From positions 1 to 64,000 of the forward strand of contig DAVZXP010000002.1 of NCBI GenBank assembly GCA_052298855.1: 64,000 nt of DNA, read 5' to 3'. Every line of letters begins with the position of its first letter. The first letter of the stretch is position 1. Both the position numbers and the translations under genes were made by a program. The stretch is from Fimenecus sp052298855. Lineage in GTDB: Bacteria; Bacillota; Clostridia; Oscillospirales; Acutalibacteraceae. The notes beneath the pieces were generated by a model that was given only the letters and a program-made list of their open reading frames with translations, had not been told where the DNA came from and ran no database searches. This document shows, piece after piece, positions 53,001-59,781 of the stretch.

Positions 53001-53425
53001 TTATGAAGAAAGTTTTTGAATTCGCTATACAGGGCGGAGTTGTCGGCGTTGAAGCGGAGACACCCGAGCTTATGAAGTCTGCCGACAGCTTGGCAGAGGA
53101 GTTTGTTGACCGATTTGATGTTTCGTCAGAAATGTCGGAAAAGCTCAAGGCAAGCGCAAAGGGACTTGCGGGGCTTGATGTAGAGGCAAGGCTCGGGAAG
53201 CTGTCCTCGACCGCATCGGTTGCGACGAGGGCGCTCGCACAGCAACAGGTTACGAATTCAAAAACGCTTACAAGCAACAGCTCAACGACGAATGAGTACG
53301 GCGGTTTTGTCGGCTTGAAAATTGAAAATATGTCTGTAAATTCTGAAAGCGATATAAATATGCTTGCGGATAAAGTTGTTAACGAGCTTGTGAATATGTG
53401 CAAAGCGAAAGGAGTTAAAATATGA
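50093..53425 (+). CDS. Tape measure protein
   Basis: A 1110-aa protein that sets tail length. An N-terminal coiled coil (about 15-140) is followed by the TMP core (VDFEDAFAGVKKTVDATDEE near 182, GIEVEAGGSAFSKLSKML near 325) and a hydrophobic stretch (about 580-605). A second coiled coil (about 640-850) and a C-terminal SGGFISRFLSKLGIHSPSRV follow, typical of Firmicutes TMPs. Its size predicts a tail of roughly 160 nm under the usual 1.5 angstrom per residue rule. Confidence 0.95.
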   Translation: MSTKSDLRVLLGVDGEAEFSRKMDKIVKQQRELKDQFKLANSELGASASSYDKAKLSAESLTKQIEVQKNKVAEIEAAYEKARTEQGELSKTTIDLKHDYDMAQTVLNNLKNKLDETNKTIAEQESRFNKAGDALQKYSDRMGKIGDGMTDVGKSLTKNVSVPILTAGVTAAKSAVDFEDAFAGVKKTVDATDEEFAQMSKTTLDMSTKLATSAEEIAKVEEVAGQLGIAKGDIVKFSEVMIKLGMSTDLSAEEAASALSKIANITNMPSEKYEALGNVIVDLGNKFSTTEADIVDMTTRLAATGQVVGYTQPQMFAIATALSSVGIEVEAGGSAFSKLSKMLNLAVAKGGKDLEKWAKVAGVSSADFKKAYEKDALGALNMFIKGLGEMQKRGENSVAVLSDMGLTEVRLSNAVLALASSEDILGSALEVANEQWEGGSALQDEVAKRLETTASKLKNAKGELVKTAVILGDNFLPMIQDVAKKVGELAERFGELSPEQQKAIIKFGLVAATAGPTITALGKVSNGISAITGTGAKAIKFFGKIKTGTYTGPLKELVKGLSKTGAEMGSTAAASTSLASIVGSGGPLIIAFAAAAAVAGGLYLAYRKNTEGTRELGSEIEKICSNFGNLDAEVEEATNLLNGLRDSVIGIDSEKQAQLNKSIEDVQDQITEIARLRTEQRRDLTQQEINRLNELFAKMGELTEAELEMMSKKQDAVKVMAENTKTMTKQEADDLIKSATDAKNEVISLAKQQYEGKILLAQQAFEKDKSITEEQLKQKMEDAAAEKEQAVAAANQKYGETYSIITNSFYEQELATDEHIKKINELETQRIEAQKAYDEARRNNQNENTYLTLKAVWDAWQNLDDVNRQISDSYKKVNQDTLNSWIEMGLNTDLYGGQVSESGKRTAEAFLNTFKNMPEEMRSAGIDSIQGMINGLKAKEPELYNQADNTSGGFISRFLSKLGIHSPSRVMKKVFEFAIQGGVVGVEAETPELMKSADSLAEEFVDRFDVSSEMSEKLKASAKGLAGLDVEARLGKLSSTASVATRALAQQQVTNSKTLTSNSSTTNEYGGFVGLKIENMSVNSESDINMLADKVVNELVNMCKAKGVKI

Positions 53426-54231
53426 AGAAGTATTTTATATTTAACGGCAAGGACAGCCGGGATTTTGAAATCTATCTTGAAGAATATCCGCCGATTGTCA
53501 AGCCGAAAGAGAGGATTGACACGATAACCGTTCCCGGACGAAGCGGTACTCTTCATATGAGAGAAGCGGAAGGTGTGTACGAAAGTTACACGAAGAGGTT
53601 TGAGATTATTGCCGTCAATCCTGCGAGGATCGACGAAATCAAAGAGTGGCTCAAGGGTGCGGGCGAGCTGATAATCGGTAACGAGCTTGATTACATTTAC
53701 TCGGCTTTTATCAATGCGGAAATTGAGTTTACTCGCTTCTTCCGAGGCTGGCATAAGGCGGTTATTCCGATTGAGGTTCAGCCGTATAAGGCTTCAAAAA
53801 ACAAGGCGAAGGTTGCGTTTACGAAGGAGTTGACCGAGTTCAATGTTAACTCCGCAAACGCTGAAGCGTTAGCGTTTAAAATTTTTGTAAAAAAACCCGC
53901 ATCAGAAAAAGTCATAGATGTTAAATTCAGCGTGGAAATTAACGGCGAAGAATTGATTTGGCTTGAGGCTGCAATTTTGAAAATAATCGTAAACAACGTT
54001 CCTGACAGCGCAAAGCCAAGTTCTGACTATTGCGCATATACAAGCGTAGATTTTGGTAATTTTGAGGTCGTGGGCGAAGCGGTAATAGACGGAATTCAAA
54101 TAAAATGCGTCACAAATGAAATCACATATAAAAATAAGCCTTACTTGAAGAACGGCAAAAATACAATAAGAATGAAGAGCGACAGAACCTTTGAGTCGGC
54201 GTATATCGAATATAATGAGGTGAAGTTATGA
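53422..54231 (+). CDS. Distal tail protein (Dit-like)
   Basis: A 269-aa protein with IDTITVPGRSGTLHMREAEG (about 32-51), the hallmark of siphovirus distal tail proteins. It forms the hub between tube and tip. Overlaps TMP and the next gene by 4 bp each. Confidence 0.85.
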   Translation: MKKYFIFNGKDSRDFEIYLEEYPPIVKPKERIDTITVPGRSGTLHMREAEGVYESYTKRFEIIAVNPARIDEIKEWLKGAGELIIGNELDYIYSAFINAEIEFTRFFRGWHKAVIPIEVQPYKASKNKAKVAFTKELTEFNVNSANAEALAFKIFVKKPASEKVIDVKFSVEINGEELIWLEAAILKIIVNNVPDSAKPSSDYCAYTSVDFGNFEVVGEAVIDGIQIKCVTNEITYKNKPYLKNGKNTIRMKSDRTFESAYIEYNEVKL

Positions 54232-55301
54232 GACAAATCTCAATTAACTATATTAAGCCGTTTCGTTGCGTAGCTCACGGAGAAAAAAACGCAGATTTAA
54301 GTCTTGAAATCGAAGTGAAAAACGATTGGAAGTTCATCGACGACGAGAACGAAAGAAAACTCGAAAACGGCGATATTATAAAAGCACCCTTGCCCGGCTC
54401 TGCCGATGAGCAATTATTCAGAATATACGAGACAGACACTTCGTCAAGCTCTTACGCAACAACTTACAAGGCTCGGCATATTTTTTATGATTTGGGCGAC
54501 AATCTTATTCTTGACACACGCCCTACGAATGCTTCACCGAGAGAAGCACTCCAGAAGCTGTTGAGCAACACTCAGTTTGCGACTAATTTCACAATCGGAG
54601 AAGTATTTGAAGGCGCAAGGGCTACAGCGTATTGGCAATTTAAAAGCCCGATAGATGCCTTGATCGGAAACGAGGATAACAGCTTTATCAATCGGTGGGG
54701 CGGTGAACTCCGCCGAGACAATTACAAAATAAACTTCGTAAAGCCCGAAAATGAATTTGACGAAATTATGCTTGTTCGATACGGACACAACTTGCAAGAA
54801 CTGGGGCTGACAACAAGCAACGAGGATATTGTAACAAGGATAATGCCGACGGCTCTGACCGAACAGAATGAGGTTATTAAGCTCCCCGAGCTTTACATCG
54901 ATTCAGAAAATATCGCAAATTACGACAATCCGAAGATTAAAAGATACCACTACTCGGATATTCGCAGGGGCGGGGAAGGCTTTGCGAATGATGAGCAAAT
55001 CTATGCTGAATTGCGAAAGAGAGCAAAGGAAGAGTTCGCAAAGGGTATTGACCTGCCAAAGATAAGCGGCAAAGTGTCGATTGTTGACTTGTCGCAAACC
55101 GTGGAATATGCCGGGGCGACAATGTATGAGGTTAAGCCTTACGACAATTTCACGATTATTGACAGAGAAGGCAACAAGTATGCGACGAGCCTTACGTCAT
55201 TTGACTATGACTGCCTTGCGAAGCGGTATATCAATCTCGGGTTCGGGGACGTCGGCACGCTTGCAAATTTTCAAAAGCTTATTAAATCAATAAATTCTTG
55301 A
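54228..55301 (+). CDS. Tail tip protein (Tal/prophage endopeptidase tail family)
   Basis: A 357-aa protein. LENGDIIKAPLPGSADEQLF, the YKARHIFYDLGDNL segment and NRWGGELRRDNYKINF define the phage minor structural/Tal N-terminal domain. It lacks a long C-terminal enzymatic part, so it is a short hub-only version. Confidence 0.85.
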   Translation: MRQISINYIKPFRCVAHGEKNADLSLEIEVKNDWKFIDDENERKLENGDIIKAPLPGSADEQLFRIYETDTSSSSYATTYKARHIFYDLGDNLILDTRPTNASPREALQKLLSNTQFATNFTIGEVFEGARATAYWQFKSPIDALIGNEDNSFINRWGGELRRDNYKINFVKPENEFDEIMLVRYGHNLQELGLTTSNEDIVTRIMPTALTEQNEVIKLPELYIDSENIANYDNPKIKRYHYSDIRRGGEGFANDEQIYAELRKRAKEEFAKGIDLPKISGKVSIVDLSQTVEYAGATMYEVKPYDNFTIIDREGNKYATSLTSFDYDCLAKRYINLGFGDVGTLANFQKLIKSINS

Positions 55302-55314
55302 GAGGAGAGGGAAA

Positions 55315-56265
55315 ATGATAGAAGTTATTAGAAGGATTGACCTAAGTCATTCAAATGCTTCGGTAATTCTAACCCCGGTGCAGAATGATGCAGGCAGCAG
55401 GTTTTTAGTTGCTTCGCTAACGAGCGAGGGCGAGCCTTACACAATACCCGAGGGGTGCACGGTGCAGCTTGCCGTCCGCAAGCCCGACGGCACAAAGACC
55501 TTGACCGCTGCAAGCGTAAAAGATAACACGGTTGTTTGCGAACTTACCAATCAGAGCTTGGCGGTTAGAGGCATAGCGGATGCGCAGATCATTATTTATA
55601 ACGGCTTGGCGGTACTGAAGACGCCGCCGTTTAAGCTCAATACCTTTGAGCAGATCGTGTCCGACGATACGATTGTGAGTACTGACGAGTTTACTGCATT
55701 GTCGGAAATTATGAAAAACTATCAAGAAATTTCGGCGGAAGTGAAAAATATAGGCAAATATCGAATTATAAACGATATAACATTATCGGAAGACGTGTCA
55801 GTGCTCAAAGTAACCAATGACGATAACGGCAAACCAATTAAATTAAAAGATATGTTTATGTTGTTTATAGGCGAGACCACCTTAACAGGATCACACACTA
55901 TATTTTTCAACTCCGAATATGGTCAAAAATATTATATGTACAAAACATACAATTTCCCAGCCGGGATTTGCGGGCTTTTTTGCGATGTTCGCAAACTATA
56001 CGGCGTGCCGATTGTAGACAAATACTTATACTTAACCTTAATGCCAAACGGAATACTTTCAAATGTTTCGGCGGACGCCATCCAAGGGCTTGCACAGACG
56101 CACTCTGGAGTGATAGCTGATATATCATTTAGGGATACTAACGGCAAACACAATTTGACAAATATAACAAGCTGGTGGCTTGGAATACCAAAGGCAGAGG
56201 TAGATAAAGGTCTTAAGTTCAAGGCTGGCAGTAGAATTAGAATCTATGGAATTGACGCAGAGTAA
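55315..56265 (+). CDS. Baseplate upper protein/receptor-binding protein
   Basis: A 316-aa protein. The first about 125 residues fit the BppU N-terminal domain (DAGSRFLVASLTSEGEPYTI, VQLAVRKPDGT). The remainder, after a KNYQEISAEVKNI helix, differs in composition (AT-rich codons) and is the likely host-binding part. Swapping of such C-terminal parts is usual in phages. Confidence 0.8.
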   Translation: MIEVIRRIDLSHSNASVILTPVQNDAGSRFLVASLTSEGEPYTIPEGCTVQLAVRKPDGTKTLTAASVKDNTVVCELTNQSLAVRGIADAQIIIYNGLAVLKTPPFKLNTFEQIVSDDTIVSTDEFTALSEIMKNYQEISAEVKNIGKYRIINDITLSEDVSVLKVTNDDNGKPIKLKDMFMLFIGETTLTGSHTIFFNSEYGQKYYMYKTYNFPAGICGLFCDVRKLYGVPIVDKYLYLTLMPNGILSNVSADAIQGLAQTHSGVIADISFRDTNGKHNLTNITSWWLGIPKAEVDKGLKFKAGSRIRIYGIDAE

Positions 56266-56278
56266 GAAAGGAGAACCT

Positions 56279-56491
56279 ATGAAAGCAAGAATTTATGACA
56301 ACGGGGCATATCGGGATATGACTGATGAAGAGATTGCAGAACTTTGTAATGCTGAACAGCCTTATAAGACTGAGAGCAAGAACAATCTTACAGCGCTTGC
56401 CGAGGGCTTGAGTACGGCGACCTCACTTGCGCAAGTGAGAAGCAGTGCAAAGGCTGTTCTTGAAGCGGAAAGCGAGGTTAAAAATGAGTGA
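56279..56491 (+). CDS. Small tail-region protein
   Basis: 70 aa starting MKARIYDNGAYRDMTDEEIA. The YRDMT-(D/P)EE motif is common in short proteins downstream of phage tail-fibre genes. A chaperone role is possible; function not proven. Confidence 0.6.
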   Translation: MKARIYDNGAYRDMTDEEIAELCNAEQPYKTESKNNLTALAEGLSTATSLAQVRSSAKAVLEAESEVKNE

Positions 56492-56744
56492 TGCGGTTGC
56501 GGTTGCTATAATCTCGGGTGGGCTTGCGCTTCTCGGCGTTATTATAACATCGATAAGCACTTCCCGTAATATGACGGCGCAGCTTGAGCGAAATCAAGCT
56601 GTTATCGATACGAAGATTGAAGAGCTTACAAGAGAGGTGCGGATGCATAATAATTTCGCTGAGCGAATACCGGCAATGGAACAAAAAATTAAGGATATCA
56701 ATTATAGGATTGAAGACCTTAAAAATATTCACAAAGGAGTGTAA
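56484..56744 (+). CDS. XhlA-like membrane protein
   Basis: An 86-aa protein. A hydrophobic helix at about 4-22 is followed by a coiled coil (QLERNQAVIDTKIEELTREV). Size and position before the holin resemble haemolysin XhlA-type lysis helpers. Overlaps the previous gene by 8 bp. Confidence 0.55.
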   Translation: MSDAVAVAIISGGLALLGVIITSISTSRNMTAQLERNQAVIDTKIEELTREVRMHNNFAERIPAMEQKIKDINYRIEDLKNIHKGV

Positions 56745-56749
56745 AAATT

Positions 56750-57037
56750 ATGAAAATCAACATCAAGCAGAGGTTCAAGAACAAGACATTCGTGGTGTCG
56801 CTGATTACGCTTATTTTGGCGACACTTTATCAACTTCTTGGAATGTTCGAAATTGTGCCGAAGGTAAGCGAGGACACATTGACAAGCGGCTTAATGCTTG
56901 TCGTAAATCTGTTGTCTGCTCTCGGTATTCTTGTCGATCCGACGACAGAGGGATTGTCGGACTCGAAGAGAGCGCTTACATATGGCACGGCAGAGGACGA
57001 AAGACGAGTTGACGAGAATGACGAGGGGGCGAAATAA
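56750..57037 (+). CDS. Holin, phi LC3 type
   Basis: A 95-aa protein. INIKQRFKNKTFVVSLITLI starts the first helix. A second helix around 45-60 ends with LGILVDPTTEGLSDSKRAL, the signature of the phi LC3 holin family. Overlaps the lysin gene by one base. Confidence 0.9.
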   Translation: MKINIKQRFKNKTFVVSLITLILATLYQLLGMFEIVPKVSEDTLTSGLMLVVNLLSALGILVDPTTEGLSDSKRALTYGTAEDERRVDENDEGAK

Positions 57038-57858
57038 TGAGCAAGACGGTAGTAATTGATGCAGGGCATTATACCGGCTACAATCAGTACCCGGCAGCGA
57101 AAGGTTACAGCGAGGGCAATCAGATGTGGAAGCTCGCAGGCTATCTCAAGTCTTCGCTTGAGCGTTGTGGCGTCAAGGTAATTTTGACAAAATCCTCTTG
57201 CGGAGAAAATCCCGGACTTACAACAAGAGGTGCAACGGCAGGGCGAAATCACGCTGATATATTCTTGAGCTTGCACTCGAACGCAGTATCAAGTGCAGTC
57301 AATGACAATGTTATAGGCGTTGAGGTGTATCATTCGATTTTCAACGGCTCAAGCTTTGCGAGCGTTCTTGCCTTGACAGTATCAAGAATAATGAATACGA
57401 AGAATAGAGGGGCGAAGACACGCAGAGGCTCGGGCAATTGGGATTATTACAGCGTTATCAAGGGTGCAGTTGACAGCGGCTGCAAGGAAGCGTATCTTAT
57501 CGAGCACGGCTTCCACACTTCGCACCACGACGCAAATTTTCTTATTGTTGACGGAAATTTGAAAACTCTTGCCGAAGCGGAATGCAAGGTTATATGTGAG
57601 AAGCTCGGTGTTAATTACGCAACCGAGGCAAAGCCTCAGCCTACAAGCAACGGTTTTCTTGTTAGAATTGTTGACAAAAATCTCAACATTCGAAGCGGTC
57701 CGTCAACAGCTTATAGAATCGTCGGACAAATAAGAGACGGCGGTGTTTACACGATTGTTGAGACGAAAGGCACGGTCGGCAAGGCAGGCTCTTGGGGTAA
57801 GCTCAAGAGCGGCGCAGGGTGGATAAGTCTTAACAAGTGCTTTGTTAAGCGGCAGTAG
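57037..57858 (+). CDS. Endolysin: N-acetylmuramoyl-L-alanine amidase with SH3 domain
   Basis: A 273-aa protein. The amidase_3 domain (1-185) has zinc ligands in VIDAGHYTG (His12), the GVEVYH segment and SLHSNA; the catalytic Glu is likely in AYLIEHGFH. A short linker with PQPTS follows. The C-terminal bacterial SH3 domain (about 205-270) has NLNIRSGPSTAYRIVGQI. No signal peptide, so holin-dependent release is expected. Confidence 0.94.
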   Translation: MSKTVVIDAGHYTGYNQYPAAKGYSEGNQMWKLAGYLKSSLERCGVKVILTKSSCGENPGLTTRGATAGRNHADIFLSLHSNAVSSAVNDNVIGVEVYHSIFNGSSFASVLALTVSRIMNTKNRGAKTRRGSGNWDYYSVIKGAVDSGCKEAYLIEHGFHTSHHDANFLIVDGNLKTLAEAECKVICEKLGVNYATEAKPQPTSNGFLVRIVDKNLNIRSGPSTAYRIVGQIRDGGVYTIVETKGTVGKAGSWGKLKSGAGWISLNKCFVKRQ

Positions 57859-57877
57859 ATGCTATTTCATTCTAAGT

Positions 57878-58015
57878 AAAAAAATAAAGGAGAGCATTTG
57901 CTCTCCTTTATTTTTTAGAATATAACAGGTGTATTCATAATATAGCCCTTTCTGTTGCAATGAGTCCTTTTCTCCTTGCAAACATTATTTTAGTACATAA
58001 TATTCATTTTGTCAA
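57878..58015 (-). ncRNA. Putative small RNA unit at the prophage right end
   Basis: On the minus strand, TTGACA (58015-58010), 17 bp and TAAAAT (57992-57987) predict a start near 57980, with the terminator at 57881-57916. The transcript would be about 100 nt. It contains AGAAAGG followed by a 7-codon ORF (MNTPVIF). There is no match to a known RNA that I recognise. Confidence 0.4.
57881..57916. terminator. Bidirectional terminator after the lysin gene
   Basis: AATAAAGGAGAGC-ATTT-GCTCTCCTTTATT followed by T on both strands. Ends the late operon and, from the other side, a small minus-strand unit. Confidence 0.85.
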
Positions 58016-58021
58016 TAAATA

Positions 58022-58873
58022 TTACAATGGAATGCCGTCTTTTTTGTTATTATTCATTCTTTCTTTAGCTTCTGCCCTTATATTTGCATTCATTTTCATG
58101 TTTTCTTTTTTCTTGTTATTCCAATTTTTATATAGCTTTATAACATTTGGATAAAAAATCTCTTCGGTTTCGTTAGAAATACAAATATAAGGATATATTA
58201 TATTTACAAATCCTAAATATGTTTGATGCAAAGAATTAAATAGCATATCACTATCAGATACATTTTGGTTTATTGACATAGCATAGCATTCTAAAAGATT
58301 TGCCGTATCAACTAAAATAATTCGAAATTTTATATTTGTTAATTCCGCAGAATCATCTTTATTAAAAGAAAGTATGCCATATCTATTGGCGTATTCAAAA
58401 ATTTTATCGGTGTGAATTTCTTTGCTTCCGTTTTCAAAAATCTCGGAGTATTTTTGAAGTCGTTTATCGTCTTGTAAGTCTGATTTGACAAAAGAATCAA
58501 ATTCATTAGATAAAATAAAATTGAAAAAATCAAAATCAGTAAATATAGTTTCACATTCGTATCTCAGCACATTCTTTGTGAAAGAAATTTGTGTTAACAA
58601 ATCCTTTGCATATCCTTTAGCAATTTCCAGTCCTGCTTCTTTTCTTGCTCTGTTTTCGTGCAATCTGGAATCGTTTACAAATGCTATAAGTTGTAGCACA
58701 ACAAAAAGGCAAGAAATAATAGCGATAGAATCAGCGGTCATTGAAAGAACTTCGGGTAAAGCAAATTTCTTTTGTATAAACAAAATAAAAAAAGCGGCAA
58801 TAATTATTACCATAAATGATATAAACAGTATACAAGATATCGGTTTATGGTTTTTTGACGGCTTTAAGAGCAA
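58022..58873 (-). CDS. Two-helix membrane protein near attR, apparently frameshifted at its start
   Basis: A 283-aa frame with hydrophobic helices at about 12-32 and 40-65, then a helical cytoplasmic part of about 200 residues. The general look is like DUF4760-type small membrane proteins. The frame begins at TTG without a ribosome site. An ATG at 58914 with GAAAGGAA upstream opens a 16-codon frame that ends across this TTG. Adding one base to the A4 tract at 58872-58875 would fuse the two into one 297-aa protein. A promoter (TTGACA at 58970-58965, 17 bp, GATTAT) precedes it. Likely a lysogeny-expressed accessory gene. Confidence 0.6.
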   Translation of the reverse strand: MLLKPSKNHKPISCILFISFMVIIIAAFFILFIQKKFALPEVLSMTADSIAIISCLFVVLQLIAFVNDSRLHENRARKEAGLEIAKGYAKDLLTQISFTKNVLRYECETIFTDFDFFNFILSNEFDSFVKSDLQDDKRLQKYSEIFENGSKEIHTDKIFEYANRYGILSFNKDDSAELTNIKFRIILVDTANLLECYAMSINQNVSDSDMLFNSLHQTYLGFVNIIYPYICISNETEEIFYPNVIKLYKNWNNKKKENMKMNANIRAEAKERMNNNKKDGIPL

Positions 58874-58941
58874 AATTCGGCTTTTTGCTTAGCGTGTGTA
58901 GAATTTTTAATCATACATTTATTCCTTTCACTGTTTTTTCT

Positions 58942-58970
58942 ATAATCTCATAAAATACAAAAAATGTCAA
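58942..58970 (-). promoter_or_regulatory. Promoter of the attR-proximal membrane protein gene
   Basis: TTGACA, a 17-bp spacer and GATTAT on the minus strand, 28 bases before the ATG at 58914. Confidence 0.55.
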
Positions 58971-59030
58971 TATGTGTAACAATAATTAACTTTTGAAAGA
59001 AAACTGTATTATAAATGGTATAGGAATAAA

Positions 59031-59144
59031 TCATAACCAACTGCCATAAAGACCGCCGTATTGGCTGATTATGATTTGCGCATACTTAGGATTTGGGGTT
59101 TTTATATTGACAGGGTACTGTAATTTTTTCTCATATTGAAACAT
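59031..59144 (-). pseudogene. cotJC: cotJC, 5' part (37-codon truncated frame)
   Basis: ATG at 59144 overlaps the cotJB stop (TGATG), with AAGGAG inside the cotJB end. It begins MFQYEKKLQYPVNIKTPNPK and reaches IIISQYGG at the core. In the lysogen it then reads six phage codons (LYGSWL) and stops at 59031. Only residues up to the core belong to CotJC. After excision it would join the part at 24882-25412 in frame. Confidence 0.92.
59051..59063. other. attR core
   Basis: GACCGCCGTATTG, identical to attL. To the right is the cotJC 5' part. To the left is a phage arm that pairs with the arm beside attL in an imperfect dyad. Confidence 0.93.
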
Positions 59145-59395
59145 CAGCAATCACACTCCTTAGTTACATCCCACGGCCACGGGTCTTTAAGCCATTCCTT
59201 ACTGTCGGCAGGGCAGGAAATAGCGCCGTAGGTGGCTTCAAATTCCTTGAGCATTGCCTTGTAGGCCGCCATATATTCGTTATATTTCTTCTGTGCTTCA
59301 AGGTCATTCGGGTGGGTGTCGAGATATATATGAAGCTCTAATGCCGCAAATTGCACCGAAGAAAGCTTATATAATGCCGCTGTTCTGTTGCTCAT
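59144..59395 (-). CDS. cotJB: Spore coat protein CotJB
   Basis: An 83-aa protein with the compact CotJB pattern: LSSVQFAALELHIYLDTHPN, DLEAQKKYNEY, and the Pro/Trp-rich end WLKDPWPWD. It belongs to the inner coat in Bacillus. Start at 59395 is preferred to 59401, because the AGGAGG inside cotJA is only three bases from the first ATG. Four-base overlap with cotJA. Confidence 0.93.
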   Translation of the reverse strand: MSNRTAALYKLSSVQFAALELHIYLDTHPNDLEAQKKYNEYMAAYKAMLKEFEATYGAISCPADSKEWLKDPWPWDVTKECDC

Positions 59396-59622
59396 ATACA
59401 TTTACCTCCTAAAAACGGCTTGTTGAGGTCAGGGAAAACCGTTCCGTATTTCAATGCCGTTTCGGGTTTGTACATTGTTGTATCCGTTTGGAAAGGCACA
59501 TAAGCCATTGTCGTGACAACTTTATCCGGCAATACCGAAGTGCCGTAATACGAGCTTATACTGCCGAAATTCAATTCGCAGCAGGCTTGCTCGGGTATCG
59601 TGCATTTTTCTCTAATATCCAA
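59392..59622 (-). CDS. cotJA: Spore coat-associated protein CotJA
   Basis: A 76-aa protein. VTTMAYVPFQTDTTMYKPET and GTVFPDLNKPFLGG are the CotJA signature. Start is TTG (59622) with AAGGAGAG upstream. First gene of cotJABC. Transcribed in the mother cell in Bacillus. Confidence 0.92.
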   Translation of the reverse strand: MDIREKCTIPEQACCELNFGSISSYYGTSVLPDKVVTTMAYVPFQTDTTMYKPETALKYGTVFPDLNKPFLGGKCI

Positions 59623-59658
59623 TGTAAACTCTCCTTGTAATTTTTTGCTCCCCGTTTC

Positions 59659-59687
59659 ATTATATGTGCTTAAACAGGGAATGTTAA
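59659..59687 (-). promoter_or_regulatory. Possible SigE-type promoter of cotJABC
   Basis: On the minus strand a CATATAAT box (near the SigE -10 consensus CATAnnnT) lies about 13 bases after TTAACATT, upstream of cotJA. The Bacillus cotJ operon is known to be SigE-dependent. The match here is by eye. Confidence 0.45.
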
Positions 59688-59713
59688 AAACGGCGGCTTT
59701 CGTGCGCTATTTG

Positions 59714-59742
59714 TTGACAATCGGCGAAAAAAAGCGTATATT
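59714..59742 (+). promoter_or_regulatory. Promoter of the glycosylphosphotransferase gene
   Basis: TTGACA, a 17-bp spacer and TATATT, 39 bases before the start codon. Confidence 0.7.
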
Positions 59743-59781
59743 TATCTCACTGCAAAATTTAGTGTGTTTACGGAGTGTATT

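Larger units (their letters stand above)
25400..59063. mobile_element. Complete siphovirus-type prophage inserted in cotJC
   Basis: A 33,651-bp element (core to core) with integrase, immunity region, replication module, terminase, portal, prohead protease, HK97-type capsid, neck, tape measure, tail tip, holin and endolysin genes in canonical order. Nothing essential is visibly missing. Genes from 29203 to 57858 are all on the plus strand. Integrase, repressor and two accessory membrane-protein genes at the edges are on the minus strand. The precise duplication of a 13-bp core and the in-frame cotJC halves show site-specific insertion. Confidence 0.95.

Noticed and set aside
52984..53754. 256-codon minus-strand frame across the TMP/Dit junction
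   Set aside because: Antisense to two recognised tail genes; no motif.
57862..57960. 32-codon minus-strand frame from TTG (possible type I toxin)
   Set aside because: The transcription terminator hairpin lies within the frame before its stop, so the full peptide would rarely be made.
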